DNA of 64,000 bases, from positions 5,031,001 to 5,095,000 of the forward strand of contig NZ_CP036533.1 of assembly GCF_024585265.1 (NCBI RefSeq), written 5' to 3'. Source of the stretch: Bradyrhizobium sp. WBAH42 (GTDB taxonomy: Bacteria > Pseudomonadota > Alphaproteobacteria > Rhizobiales > Xanthobacteraceae). Below, one piece after another: positions 42,386 through 50,892 of this stretch (position 1 is the first letter of the stretch; the number at the start of each line of letters is the position of its first letter). Both the position numbers and the translations under genes were made by a program. Below the pieces are notes generated by a model. The model was given only the letters and a program-made list of their open reading frames with translations. It did not search any database and had not been told where the DNA came from.

Positions 42386-42507
42386 CGTTCGTCGCCGCAG
42401 CGGCGGTCGTCGGCCCGTGCCTGCGGGCATGCGGCACCGCGCGAGGCGAGCGCCACAAAGCCGGCATAGCCGGACAGGTTGAGCAAGACTTCGAGCCAGA
42501 CGGGCAT
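42382..42507 (-). CDS. Short membrane-type mini-protein (41 residues)
   Basis: The minus strand from 42507 reads MPVWLEVLLNLSGYAGFVAL, ASRGAACPQARADDRRCGDE. An excellent AGAAGG ribosome site lies five bases before the ATG. The N-terminal half is hydrophobic enough to sit in a membrane. Its last bases overlap the stop of the convergent membrane-protein gene. Function unknown. Confidence 0.5.
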   Translation of the reverse strand: MPVWLEVLLNLSGYAGFVALASRGAACPQARADDRRCGDER

Positions 42508-42590
42508 ATCGGCCTTCTTTCCCTCCGCTCAGCGGGAGGAAAGATTCAACGTCCGCGCGTAATCCCGGTTCCGTGCTCCCGTAGAGAAAT

Positions 42591-42854
42591 TCAAAGCGGA
42601 GAGGAGGGGTCGAGCCTTCGGCCGAGGGTGGCGACGGATTCGCTCGACGGCTGCTCCTTCAGGAACTCGGAGATCGCCTGCGCCAGCTCGCGGTCGCTCA
42701 TCGGCGTCGGCGGCGGGCGCAGCGTGCCGACACCGAAGCTGCGGACGATCTCGTCATAGTGCTCATCGCCGGATCTGGGAACCAATTTGCGGATGCGGGC
42801 CAGCAAAGCGGATAACGGCAAGCTTTCCTCCTCGATCGTCGTCCCTGCTGGCAA
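42591..42854 (-). CDS. Hypothetical protein
   Basis: 87 residues: EEESLPLSALLARIRKLVPR, GDEHYDEIVRSFGVGTLRPP, MSDRELAQAISEFLKEQPSS. Two or three helices around a Pro-rich loop. Composition supports a real gene; the initiator (ATG at 42854 or an internal one) is uncertain. No family recognised. Confidence 0.5.
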   Translation of the reverse strand: MPAGTTIEEESLPLSALLARIRKLVPRSGDEHYDEIVRSFGVGTLRPPPTPMSDRELAQAISEFLKEQPSSESVATLGRRLDPSSPL

Positions 42855-42894
42855 CCGTCATGGTCTGCTGCCATCTGCTCCCGTGAAACTGAAA

Positions 42895-42927
42895 ACCCCG
42901 CCAGCATCGCGGAGATGCTGACGGGGT
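42895..42927. terminator. Bidirectional hairpin terminator candidate
   Basis: ACCCCGCCAGCAT and ATGCTGACGGGGT pair with one mismatch around CGCGGAG. On the minus strand it is followed by TTTTCAG. It separates the minus-strand 42591-42854 gene from the plus-strand 43102 gene. Confidence 0.5.
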
Positions 42928-43101
42928 CTTCGTGCTGTCGCCTCAACCCGGATGGCGGAGGCGCCCGCACTTGGAACGTCAATCCGCCACAGGCGATTTC
43001 GTTCCCGCTGCGTCGACATTTTTTGACCGCGATCGGTTCCCTGCGTTCCGCGCAACCATCGCAGGCGCTTGCGGTTACCCCCTGCAGCGAAGGAGGAGAG
43101 C

Positions 43102-43389
43102 ATGAAGAAGACACTGGCAGTTCTGGCCACCGTCGCAGCCGTTGGCGTGACCGCGGTCGCGGCCCCTGCGCCCGCCGAGGCAGGTCACCGCGGCATCGGG
43201 CCGGGCTTGGCGTTCGGCCTTGCCGCCGGCGCCATCACCGCGGGCGCGGTCGCAGCCTCCCATCCCTATGGCTATTACGGCCCCCGCTACGGCTATTATG
43301 ACGGCCCGAGCTATTATTACGGACCGGGTCCGTATGCCTATTACGGCGGGCCGTACTACCGACGCCACCACCACTGGCGCCATTGGTAA
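43102..43389 (+). CDS. Small secreted Gly/Tyr-rich protein
   Basis: 95 residues from an ATG at 43102 with a near-perfect AAGGAGGAGAG ribosome site. A signal peptide (KKTLAVLATVAAVGVTAVAA, cleavage after AEA at about residue 27) is followed by a short hydrophobic stretch (GPGLAFGLAAGAITAGAVAA). The tail is low-complexity, rich in Gly, Tyr and His (YGYYGPRYGYYDGPSYYYG, ending HHHWRHW). Such proteins sit in the periplasm or cell surface; the function is unknown. A strong terminator follows. Confidence 0.75.
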   Translation: MKKTLAVLATVAAVGVTAVAAPAPAEAGHRGIGPGLAFGLAAGAITAGAVAASHPYGYYGPRYGYYDGPSYYYGPGPYAYYGGPYYRRHHHWRHW

Positions 43390-43420
43390 GTCCGGCAATT
43401 GAGTGATCGCCAATAGCGAA

Positions 43421-43449
43421 AAGCCCGGAGCGCTGCTCCGGGCTTTTTT
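43421..43449 (+). terminator. Rho-independent terminator
   Basis: AAGCCCGGAG and CTCCGGGCTT pair around CGCTG and are followed by TTTTT. It lies 31 bases after the secreted Gly/Tyr-rich protein gene. Confidence 0.88.
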
Positions 43450-43485
43450 CATTCGCATGTCGTCGCGCCCTGCCGGCGCGACCGA

Positions 43486-43650
43486 TTACGGCCAGAGCGA
43501 GGGCCGCTCGACCTTGCGGGCATTCTCCAGCGTCGACACGAAGTATTCCTCGCGCTCGCGCTTGAACTTTTCCTGAGTGGCACGGAAGGCGGCGACACGG
43601 GCGGCGATCTCTTCGCGTTCGCGCTCTTTGCGCTGTTCGTCCTCGGTCAT
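43486..43650 (-). CDS. Small charged helical protein
   Basis: 54 residues from an ATG at 43650: MTEDEQRKEREREEIAARVA, AFRATQEKFKREREEYFVST, ending ERPSLWP. It is almost certainly one long helix or coiled coil. The frame is open upstream, but that part is not protein-like. Function unknown. Confidence 0.6.
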   Translation of the reverse strand: MTEDEQRKEREREEIAARVAAFRATQEKFKREREEYFVSTLENARKVERPSLWP

Positions 43651-43906
43651 GTCAAATCTCCCCTCTACACCTTGCGTATGTGCACATCTGAACTCAAGCA
43701 CTGCCGCCGCAATCACGTTGAGTCGCGTCAACACATCCATTGGCACTTCCGAATGGGGCGTCAATGGGGAGGAGGCATTGCAGGATTGTGATATGCGAAG
43801 GTCGGAAGAAATTGCCGAGCGCGTTGCGTTGGCGCTTGATAAGAGCGTCAACGATCTTGCCGCTTGCGCATGTTGCTGTCAGGCCCAACGGAGTCGGGAG
43901 GCGCGA

Positions 43907-44668
43907 TTGATCGCATCGGATCTTCAGAGCGGTATCGAGCGGCTCGGCGACATGATCGCCGAGGCCAGGACCATCGTGCCGTTCACCGGTGCCGGCATCT
44001 CGACCGAATGCGGCATTCCCGACTTCCGCTCGCCGGGCGGAATTTGGACGCGCAACCGTCCGATCCCGTTCGACGAGTTCGTCGCGAGCCAGGAGGCGCG
44101 GGACGAATCCTGGCGCCGGCGCTTTGCGATGGAGGCGGTCTTTGCCGCAGCGAAGCCCGGCCGCGGCCATCGGGCGCTGGCATCGCTCTACCGCGCCGGC
44201 AAGGTTCCCGCCGTCATCACCCAGAACATCGACAACCTGCACCAGGCCTCGGGCTTCGCGCCGGAGCACGTGGTTGAACTTCACGGAAATACCACTTATG
44301 CGCGCTGCATCGGTTGTGGGCAGGCCTATCCGCTCGACTGGGTGAAGCGCCGTTTCGACGACGATGGCGCGGCGCCCAACTGCACCGCCTGCGACGAGCC
44401 GGTGAAAACCGCCACGATTTCCTTCGGCCAGATGATGCCGGAGGACGAGATGCAGCGCGCGACAGCGCTGTCGCAGGCTTGCGATCTCTTCATCGCGGTC
44501 GGTTCCTCACTGGTGGTCTGGCCGGCCGCCGGTTTTCCGATGATGGCCAAGCGCGCCGGTGCGCGTCTCGTGATCATCAATCGCGAGCCGACCGAGCAGG
44601 ACGACATCGCCGACCTCGTCATCCAGCACGACATCGGCGAGACTCTCGGGCCCTTTGTCGCAAATTGA
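43907..44668 (+). CDS. Sir2-family NAD-dependent protein deacylase
   Basis: 253 residues from a TTG at 43907 (reads MIASDLQSGIERLG); the frame is open to 43577 but without conserved sequence. It removes acyl groups from lysines using NAD. The Rossmann NAD motif GAGISTECGIPDFRSPGG, the TQNIDNLHQASG loop and the catalytic His in VVELHGN are present. Four zinc cysteines lie in CIGCGQ and CTACDE, followed by FGQMMPEDE and AVGSSLVVWPAAGFPMMA. All key residues are present, so it should be active. It has the layout of class II/III-like bacterial sirtuins without N-terminal extension. Confidence 0.9.
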   Translation: MIASDLQSGIERLGDMIAEARTIVPFTGAGISTECGIPDFRSPGGIWTRNRPIPFDEFVASQEARDESWRRRFAMEAVFAAAKPGRGHRALASLYRAGKVPAVITQNIDNLHQASGFAPEHVVELHGNTTYARCIGCGQAYPLDWVKRRFDDDGAAPNCTACDEPVKTATISFGQMMPEDEMQRATALSQACDLFIAVGSSLVVWPAAGFPMMAKRAGARLVIINREPTEQDDIADLVIQHDIGETLGPFVAN

Positions 44669-44866
44669 GGCGTCAATTTGATTCGCGGCTGTGCAAGCTG
44701 TTCATAGGTTCCGGCGAATCTCTTTTTTGTCTATGCGTCGCAACCGGGAGTGTTATCTTTTGAGTCGAAAGATTCGCGTCGCGTCGAATTGAGAACATTC
44801 TCTTAAGACGCGTGATTCGAGCGCCGCCAATGTGGCGGGTTGCATGGCAGTGTGGGGTCCGGGGTT

Positions 44867-45529
44867 ATGGGGTCGTCGGACGGATTTGAGTCCAAGAAGC
44901 TTGGAGTTCCCGGACAGGGCACCTCGCCGGGGCGCTTGACGCCGAGCGAGCATGGCAGCGCCGGCCGCGACACCGCACTCAGTCCCTTCACCGGATTGGG
45001 CGAAGCCAGCGCCAACCTCGTCGAGGTCACCGGCGTCATCAAATGGTTCGACGCCTCCAAAGGTTACGGCTTCATCGTTCCCGACAATGGCTGGCCCGAC
45101 GTCCTGCTGCACGTTACCGTGCTTAGGCGCGACGGCTTCCAGACGGCTTATGAAGGCGCCCGCATCGTCGTCGAGTGCATCCAGCGCGCCAAGGGCTACC
45201 AGGCTTTCCGCGTCGTCTCGATGGACGAATCGACAGCGATCCATCCGGCGCAGATGCTGCCGCCGCGCACCCATGTCACGGTCACCCCGACCAGCGGGCT
45301 GGAGCGGGCCCAAGTCAAATGGTTCAACCGGCTGCGCGGCTTCGGCTTCCTGACCTGCGGCGAGGGCACCCCTGACATCTTCGTGCATATGGAGACGCTG
45401 CGCCGCTTCGGCATGACCGAGCTCAGGCCGGGCCAGTACGTGCTGGTCCGCTTCGGGCCCGGCTCCAAGGGCATGATGGCGGCCGAGATCCATCCCGAGA
45501 CCGGATCGCCGGGATTGCAGTCGCACTAA
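44867..45529 (+). CDS. Tandem cold-shock-domain protein
   Basis: 220 residues from an ATG at 44867; a TTG at 44840 is also in frame. A 45-residue polar N-terminus is followed by two cold-shock domains. The first (residues ~50-115) has VIKWFDASKGYGFIVPD and DVLLHVTVL. The second (~150-215) has QVKWFNRLRGFGFLTCG and DIFVHMETLRRFG. Each has both RNP motifs. Two-domain CspD-like proteins are typical of alphaproteobacteria and bind single-stranded nucleic acid. A terminator follows at 45551. Confidence 0.9.
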   Translation: MGSSDGFESKKLGVPGQGTSPGRLTPSEHGSAGRDTALSPFTGLGEASANLVEVTGVIKWFDASKGYGFIVPDNGWPDVLLHVTVLRRDGFQTAYEGARIVVECIQRAKGYQAFRVVSMDESTAIHPAQMLPPRTHVTVTPTSGLERAQVKWFNRLRGFGFLTCGEGTPDIFVHMETLRRFGMTELRPGQYVLVRFGPGSKGMMAAEIHPETGSPGLQSH

Positions 45530-45550
45530 GAATTCCCGCAATCGTGAGCA

Positions 45551-45587
45551 GAGGCGCGCTGCGAGTCCGGCGCGCCTCTTCCTTTTC
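45551..45587 (+). terminator. Rho-independent terminator
   Basis: GAGGCGCGC pairs with GCGCGCCTC around a 10-base loop and is followed by TTCCTTTT, 22 bases after the tandem cold-shock gene. Confidence 0.75.
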
Positions 45588-45639
45588 GGGCGGTCGCCGC
45601 GTAAGGACTGACTTTAAGTCCCACGCCGCGAGAGCCCCC

Positions 45640-46122
45640 ATGAATTCTGATCGAAAGGCCGTCTGGTCCGTGAAGGGCTGGCTGGCCGCCATCCTCGTCA
45701 TCGCCTTCTGGGCCGTCGCCGGCGCGCCGGTCGGCGCCGCCAGCTTCCAGCCGCTCGAGATCGTCACCAAGAATGGCGTGCAGGTGTTCTCGGTCGAGAT
45801 GGCAACGACCGCGGAGGAGAAGGAGACCGGCCTGATGTACCGCAAGGAATTGGCCGACGGCAAAGGCATGCTGTTCGACTTCAATCCCGAGCAGGAAATC
45901 TCGATGTGGATGAAGAACACTTATGTTTCGCTCGACATGATCTTCATCCGCGCCGATGGCCGCATTTTGCGCATCGCCGAGAATACCGAGCCGTTGTCGA
46001 CGAAGATCATCTCCTCCCGGGGGCCCGCCCGGGCCGTGCTGGAGGTGGTGGCGGGAACGGCGCAGAAGTACGGCATCCGTCCCGGTGACCGCGTCGGTCA
46101 CCCCCTGTTCGGCGGCAAATAG
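45640..46122 (+). CDS. Exported DUF192-family protein
   Basis: 160 residues from an ATG at 45640. A signal peptide or anchor (VKGWLAAILVIAFWAVAGAP, with VGAAS cleavage region) is followed by a DUF192 domain: FSVEMATTAEEKETGLMYRK, GMLFDFNPEQEISMWMKNTY, SLDMIFIRADGRILRIAEN and AVLEVVAGTAQKYGIRPGDR. It is probably periplasmic. DUF192 proteins have no established biochemical function. It is followed by a tRNA-Pro gene. Confidence 0.85.
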   Translation: MNSDRKAVWSVKGWLAAILVIAFWAVAGAPVGAASFQPLEIVTKNGVQVFSVEMATTAEEKETGLMYRKELADGKGMLFDFNPEQEISMWMKNTYVSLDMIFIRADGRILRIAENTEPLSTKIISSRGPARAVLEVVAGTAQKYGIRPGDRVGHPLFGGK

Positions 46123-46213
46123 GGCGGGCAGGGCTATTGCCGCCCCGGCCGGCGGCTTTTGGAAGCTTGCTGGCGCTCCGGGAAGCGTGTATCGACGGGG
46201 CTCGCCGGACATT

Positions 46214-46290
46214 CGGGGTATAGCGCAGCCTGGTAGCGCGGCAGTTTTGGGTACTGCAGGTCGTTGGTTCGAATCCAGCTGCCCCGACCA
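46214..46290 (+). tRNA. tRNA-Pro (anticodon TGG)
   Basis: 77 bases with all arms: acceptor CGGGGTA pairing with TGCCCCG, discriminator A and encoded CCA. The D arm is GCGCAGCCTGGTAGCGC, the anticodon arm GCAGTTTTGGGTACTGC with TGG, and the T arm ends GGTTCGAATCC. No sign of an integrated element at its 3' end. Confidence 0.96.
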
Positions 46291-46512
46291 GTCCCGGGCG
46301 GCGCTGGCCTAGAGGTCAGCATCCAACCGGCAATGGCCACATCCACGCGTCCGGCCTCCGCTTCGCGCGGAAATCAGCAAAGCCTCATCGAACCTTCGCC
46401 CGTCGCCATCGACAAATCCGTGTTGGGGATTTCAGCGCCCAATGTCTAAACGGACGCCGCCAAGCGATGAATATTCCGCTTGTGCGGCGTTGCGCTTTTC
46501 GGGCCGCGCTCG

Positions 46513-46674
46513 TCAGTTCGACGCGCACCAGCCGGGCGGAAATGGGACGTACGACCAGGCCATATGGTTGTCGTTGGCGGCTTGCGGTGGCTCTTGCGAG
46601 GCCGTGCTCACGATTGACGCGGGCCGCGCCACGCGGAGCGCGAGGCGCAGACGTGCCCATTGCAATTTCATCAT
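46513..46674 (-). CDS. Possible 53-residue protein
   Basis: The minus strand from 46674 reads MMKLQWARLRLALRVARPAS, IVSTASQEPPQAANDNHMAW, SYVPFPPGWCASN. A basic helical start and a Pro/Trp-rich end. The ribosome site is poor. An overlapping frame (46385-46723) on the same strand is longer but compositionally random. Low support. Confidence 0.3.
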   Translation of the reverse strand: MMKLQWARLRLALRVARPASIVSTASQEPPQAANDNHMAWSYVPFPPGWCASN

Positions 46675-47004
46675 TGTCGTCCCCCCGCAATCTACTTGCT
46701 TCCAAACGTCCGATCGTCTGCAAAGTTCAGTGTAGAAATCACTGTGCGCCGAAACGGCGCGCTCGCCCTCAAATCACGGACATTCTAGAAAAACCGGCGC
46801 CGACTTTCAACCGATCGCGCCGCCCCATCCCAAGAAGTAAGGTTGATCGGCAAGGTTAAAGGCGAGCGGCTGTTGCGGTCGTCTGCGTGGCTGTTATCAC
46901 GTCGGTCCCGGCTCGCGATGGGCTGCTTTCACTCTGTGCGACCACAGATGACGGTTCGTCGCGGCGCGCGCATCTTTTGAGTTCTGCGCCAGCGAGTTCT
47001 GCCC
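46675..47004. other. Intergenic stretch
   Basis: No gene, RNA or repeat recognised. Probably carries the promoter of the 47005 gene. Confidence 0.3.
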
Positions 47005-47199
47005 ATGTCTCTTGATCCCAACATCAGGACCGTCGGTCCGCAATCGAACTGGACCGAGATCTGGCACCTCTGGACGGTGATCGTACCTCGCCGCTCCATC
47101 AACGGGCAGTTCGTGCTCGGCAAGGTCTGGCGTCGCCACGACGGCCGCGACTGGATCTACAAGAAGTTCACCGAGTTCGACGGCGAAGAGGCGGCTTAG
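47005..47199 (+). CDS. Small hypothetical protein
   Basis: 64 residues: IRTVGPQSNWTEIWHLWTVI, PRRSINGQFVLGKVWRRHDG, WIYKKFTEFDGEEAA. Trp-rich and protein-like, possibly one beta sheet. It converges with the opgC-like gene, with nine bases between the stops. Function unknown. Confidence 0.65.
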   Translation: MSLDPNIRTVGPQSNWTEIWHLWTVIVPRRSINGQFVLGKVWRRHDGRDWIYKKFTEFDGEEAA

Positions 47200-47208
47200 C
47201 CGCCTCTC

Positions 47209-48381
47209 TCAGGCCGCCTTCGCTTCGGCAGCCGGCTTAGCCGGCGGCGGCTTCAGCGGCTTGTCCTGCTTCTTCGACCACGAGATGTAATAGGCCACGG
47301 TCGTCATGATCGCGATGCCGGCGACACTGACGAAGATCTGCGCGAGCAGCGAGCCCGAGCTCATCGACAGCTCGAAATGACCGACGAAGGACAGGAACAC
47401 GCCGACGCAGAACACGGCGAGCGACTGCTGGCCGCAGACGATCAAGGGGTCGAACACCTTCCACTCCAGCCCCGGCCACTCCTTCGGCACGAAGCGGATC
47501 ACCAGGATCACGATCACCACGAAATGGAGGAAGCGGTACGGCGCGAGGTTGGTCTTGTCATTGGGGTTGAAGGCCGAGAACAGCCATTCCGGGAACATGC
47601 CGCCGAAGGTGGGGAAACGGCCGGCCATGGTCATGACCAGCGCGAACAGGAGATAACCGAGGCAGACCCACAGCGTAACAGGCGAATTGATCAGCGCGAT
47701 CGAGCGGCGCGCGCCGCCCATGGAGCACCAGGCGCCGAACACGAACAGCACCTGCCAGCAATACGGATTGAAGTACCACTGGCCGGCCGGATAGGCGGTG
47801 AGATTCCAGCCGAAATGGCGCGCGGCGAGCCACAGCACGATCGACAGGATCATCGTCAAATCGGGCTTGCGCAGCATGAACCACAGCACCGGCGGGAACA
47901 GGCCCATCAGCACGATGTAGAGCGGCAGCACGTCTAGGTTGAGCGGCTTGAAGCGCAGGAACAGGCCCTGGCGCAGCGTCTCGGTGGCGTTGTCGACGAG
48001 GCCGGCGACATTGAACTCGTTGATCATCTCGGAATCGCCGAAGCGCAGCGCGAGATAGCTGATCGAGGCAATGTAGATCACGAACAGGATGATGTGGGCG
48101 ACATAGAGCTGCCAGACCCGCTTGGTCAGCCGCGTCGCGCCGACGATGAAGCCGCGGTCCAGCATCATCCGTGCATAGACGAAGGAGGCGGTGTAGCCGG
48201 AGATGAACACGAACAGGTCGGCCGCGTCGGAAAAGCCGTAGTTACGGGTCGTGATCCAGTTCACGACGTTGTCGGGGATGTGGTCGAGAAAGATCGCCCA
48301 GTTCGCGACACCGCGAAACAGGTCGAGCCTGAGGTCACGGCCCTTTTCGGGCAGCGTGGCGTTGATGTTCAGGAAGGCCAT
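47209..48381 (-). CDS. opgC: OpgC-family membrane acyltransferase-like protein, intact
   Basis: 390 residues from an ATG at 48381 (MAFLNINATLPEKGRDLRLD); the frame is open 29 codons further. About ten membrane helices. Family signatures: DLRLDLFRGVANWAIFLDHI, TTRNYGFSDAADLFVFISGY, PLNLDVLPLYIVLMGLFPPV and GQWYFNPYCWQVLFVFGAWC. OpgC proteins sit in the inner membrane and add succinyl (or other acyl) groups to periplasmic glucans. In Bradyrhizobium the acceptor might be cyclic beta-glucan, which is inference. It is the paralogue of the broken gene at 3118-4292. Confidence 0.88.
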   Translation of the reverse strand: MAFLNINATLPEKGRDLRLDLFRGVANWAIFLDHIPDNVVNWITTRNYGFSDAADLFVFISGYTASFVYARMMLDRGFIVGATRLTKRVWQLYVAHIILFVIYIASISYLALRFGDSEMINEFNVAGLVDNATETLRQGLFLRFKPLNLDVLPLYIVLMGLFPPVLWFMLRKPDLTMILSIVLWLAARHFGWNLTAYPAGQWYFNPYCWQVLFVFGAWCSMGGARRSIALINSPVTLWVCLGYLLFALVMTMAGRFPTFGGMFPEWLFSAFNPNDKTNLAPYRFLHFVVIVILVIRFVPKEWPGLEWKVFDPLIVCGQQSLAVFCVGVFLSFVGHFELSMSSGSLLAQIFVSVAGIAIMTTVAYYISWSKKQDKPLKPPPAKPAAEAKAA

Positions 48382-48630
48382 GCGACAGAAGCTCTCGAAG
48401 AGGACGGATCTGCTGGTATCGACGAGACGGCGTCGGGCGGGATCCCGGCGCGGAAAGCGGGTACGCAATTGTCACGGTGCAGCATAGTGACTATACCGTT
48501 GGCGAGGGTGCCGGGGCCGGAATCACGATCAGTTCCCAACCGGTTTCTCTATACTATCCCCGAGATTTCCACCAACTGCCACCGTGACGCATCGAAATCG
48601 AACGAAAAGACGAAGAGGCCCGGACCAGTC

Positions 48631-48936
48631 ATGACCGCACGCATTTTCAAGCCTGCCAAGAACGCGATGCAATCCGGCCGGTCCAAGACCAAGGAATGGC
48701 AGCTCGACTACGAGCCGGAGCAGCCGCGGTCGGTCGAGCCGCTGATGGGCTGGACTTCGTCGGCCGACATGAAGCAGCAAATTACGCTGCGCTTCCACAG
48801 CAAGGAAGAGGCGATCGCCTATTGCGAGCGCAAGGGCATCGCCTATCAGGTGATCGAGCCCAAGGAGTCGATCCGCCGGCCGGTTGCCTATGCCGACAAT
48901 TTCTCGTTCCGCCGCGGCGAGCCCTGGACGCATTGA
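48631..48936 (+). CDS. NDUFS4-like Complex I accessory subunit (ETC complex I subunit family)
   Basis: 101 residues from an ATG at 48631. It has the family pattern ARIFKPAKNAMQSGRSKTKE, WQLDYEPEQPRSVEPLMGWT, SADMKQQITLRFHSKEEAIA and YCERKGIAYQVIEPKE, ending YADNFSFRRGEPWTH. This is the bacterial form of the mitochondrial 18-kDa subunit (NDUFS4), found only in alphaproteobacteria, where it binds NADH:ubiquinone oxidoreductase near the N module. It is encoded alone, away from the nuo operon, as usual. Confidence 0.93.
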   Translation: MTARIFKPAKNAMQSGRSKTKEWQLDYEPEQPRSVEPLMGWTSSADMKQQITLRFHSKEEAIAYCERKGIAYQVIEPKESIRRPVAYADNFSFRRGEPWTH

Positions 48937-48969
48937 GGGGCCATTCTCATCCGAAGCATCCAAAGTGCC

Positions 48970-49088
48970 GTCATGCCCGGGCTTGTCCCGCCTGCGCGGC
49001 CGAAGCTGCTTCGGCGAGGCGAAGGCCCGGGCATCCACGTTTTTGTAGATGAAGAACGTGGATGGCAGGGACGAGCCCGGCCATGACG
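48970..49088. repeat. Palindromic intergenic repeat, family E
   Basis: It begins CGTCATGCCCGGGCTTGTCC and ends GGGACGAGCCCGGCCATGACG, which are complementary arms. Inner pairs (CCGAAGCTGCTTCGG and ATCCACGTT/AACGTGGAT) give a branched fold. Repeats of this type are scattered in many Bradyrhizobium genomes. Confidence 0.75.
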
Positions 49089-49111
49089 AAGGGAGCGGCT
49101 GGTCGCCCGAG

Positions 49112-49153
49112 CCCAAGAACCCTTGCCCAAGAACCCTTGCCCAAGAACCCTTG
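49112..49153. repeat. Three perfect tandem copies of CCCAAGAACCCTTG
   Basis: The 14-bp unit is repeated at 49112, 49126 and 49140 without change, just upstream of the Lrp/AsnC gene. It cannot be coding because the unit length shifts frame. It may vary in copy number. Confidence 0.92.
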
Positions 49154-49212
49154 GCAGCCATTTCCCGCCGTGCTTCGCTGGCCGCCATGACACGACCATG
49201 GCGGGGCGGGGT

Positions 49213-49707
49213 ATGGCGGGGCGTGACCAGCTCGACGGCGTCGATCTGAAAATCCTATCCGAGCTGCAGCAGGACGGGCGGGTTCGCAACAACGAGCTGG
49301 CACTGCGGGTCGGTGTGTCCGCGCCGAACTGCCTGCGGCGGCTGAAGTCGCTGTTCAGCCGCGGCGTGATCCGGGCAGTGCGCGCCGTGATCGACGAGCG
49401 GCTGCTCGGCTACGAGGTGGTGTCGTTCGTCTCGATCCAGCTCGGCAGCCAGGCCCAGCCGGTGCTGGAGGCGTTCGAGAGCTCGATCGCCGCGATCCCG
49501 CGCATCCAGCAATGCTGGCGGATTTCCGGCGATACTGACTATCTCCTCAAATGCGTGGCGCCGAGTGTCGAGAGCATGCGCCAACAGCTCCTGCATTTCG
49601 CCGCGATGCCAAACGTCAAGAACGTCCGCAGCTTCCCCGTGCTCGGGGTTGCCAAGGACGTGCCGCTGCCTTTGCAGGAGGTCGCGGTGGCGGAGGCGGC
49701 TGGGTAG
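49213..49707 (+). CDS. Lrp/AsnC-family transcriptional regulator
   Basis: 164 residues from an ATG at 49213; a second in-frame ATG lies 15 bases upstream. N-terminal winged helix-turn-helix (LDGVDLKILSELQQDGRVRN, ELALRVGVSAPNCLRRLKSL) and C-terminal RAM domain (VVSFVSIQLGSQAQPVLEAF, IQQCWRISGDTDYLLKCVAP) that binds an amino acid and drives octamer formation. It is separated by 45 bases from the convergent AraC gene. It may sense leucine or a related amino acid given the catabolic operon nearby, but that is inference. Confidence 0.9.
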   Translation: MAGRDQLDGVDLKILSELQQDGRVRNNELALRVGVSAPNCLRRLKSLFSRGVIRAVRAVIDERLLGYEVVSFVSIQLGSQAQPVLEAFESSIAAIPRIQQCWRISGDTDYLLKCVAPSVESMRQQLLHFAAMPNVKNVRSFPVLGVAKDVPLPLQEVAVAEAAG

Positions 49708-49752
49708 GGCTTCTAATATACCACCATCAAATCTGAAGTTCAGAGGCGCGTC

Positions 49753-50781
49753 TCAGCGATACCGCCCACGAAACTCGCGCGGGCTGGCACCGGTCCAGGT
49801 GCGGAAAGCGCGCGAGAAGCTCTTCTCGTTGCGGAATCCGGCGATCTCCGCGATGCGCTTGATCGGCGTGCGGCCGCGCATCAGCTCCTGTTTGGCGAGC
49901 TCGAATTTCGCCTCCTCCTTGAGATCGCGCAGCGAGGTGGACTCCTCGCGCAGGCGGCGATGCATCGTGCGGGTGGAGAGCGCAAGCTCGCTGGCGACGT
50001 CCTCGGCCCCGAGGACGCGTCCGCGCGCATTGCGCAGCACGCGGCGGACGCGCTCGACCAGCAGGCGGTCGCGTCGGTAGGGCAGCACGGTGAGCCGGAG
50101 CGCGCCCTTGAGCATGTTGTCGAGATCGGCCGCGCTGCGCGTCAGCGGCAGCGACAGATAGTGCTTATCGAAGACGATGCGGGCATGGGCCGCGTCGAAG
50201 CGGACGTTTCGGCAAAAGATGGTCGGATAGACCGAGACGTGGCCCGGCTCCGGGTGGGGAAATTCGGCTGCGCGGAGCGCGATCCTGGAATCCACCGCCC
50301 AGCAGGAGAAGCCGAGCACGTAGCGGAGCAGGGTGACCAGGCAGAATTCGCGCAAAGCCCCGAGGTCACGCTGCTCCCGGATCGCTACGACCGCAGTCTC
50401 CTCGCCGATTTCGAGATCGAGCAGCACGTCCTCGGTGAGCAGGCGGTGATGCCGGCACCAGCGCTTGAGCGCGACCTCCAGCGTCGGCGCGGAGATCGAG
50501 GCGCGGCACAGCATGCCGTAGGAGCCCCACGGCAGCCGGCGCGAGAACCAGCCGAGCGCCTCGTCATCGAGCTCGCGCATGGCGTGGCCGGCGAGGGCCT
50601 CGAACTGGGCGGCGGTGACCCGCCCATCCGGAGAATTGACCAAGTCCGGCGCAACCTGACCCCGGCTCAACGCCTCCGCGGGATCGCGGCCGTAACGCTC
50701 GTAGGCTGCGACCACGCCGCGGACGAAGGCGGCAGGGGTGACGGCGCGACGCGGGATCGCGGTTGCGGCTTGAAAAGGCAT
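49753..50781 (-). CDS. AraC-family regulator, probable activator of the leucine/isovalerate operon
   Basis: 342 residues. The N-terminal ~200 residues form an Arabinose_bd (OruR/ArgR-like) ligand domain ([40 protein letters not shown]). The C-terminal AraC domain has [20 protein letters not shown] and [20 protein letters not shown], then [13 protein letters not shown]. It is divergent from the isovaleryl-CoA dehydrogenase gene, with about 110 bases between the starts. That layout is usual for regulators of this operon. Its inducer is not visible in the sequence. Confidence 0.88.
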   Translation of the reverse strand: MPFQAATAIPRRAVTPAAFVRGVVAAYERYGRDPAEALSRGQVAPDLVNSPDGRVTAAQFEALAGHAMRELDDEALGWFSRRLPWGSYGMLCRASISAPTLEVALKRWCRHHRLLTEDVLLDLEIGEETAVVAIREQRDLGALREFCLVTLLRYVLGFSCWAVDSRIALRAAEFPHPEPGHVSVYPTIFCRNVRFDAAHARIVFDKHYLSLPLTRSAADLDNMLKGALRLTVLPYRRDRLLVERVRRVLRNARGRVLGAEDVASELALSTRTMHRRLREESTSLRDLKEEAKFELAKQELMRGRTPIKRIAEIAGFRNEKSFSRAFRTWTGASPREFRGRYR

Positions 50782-50892
50782 CGGAATTCCCTCCGGAAAA
50801 TCCTCGCCAAGTTTGGCGGAAAATGCAACCTTTTCGACCGGAGAAGGTCCCGGACCTCGCTAGGTTCGGACCCAAATTACGGAGGAATCGCC

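Noticed and set aside
46214-46290. tRNA-Pro considered as an island attachment site
   Set aside because: The gene is complete, and no partial copy of its 3' end or integrase was seen nearby; the DNA on both sides is chromosome-like.
49112-49153. Tandem repeats considered as a CRISPR array
   Set aside because: The units are 14 bp with no spacers between them and there are no cas genes in the window.
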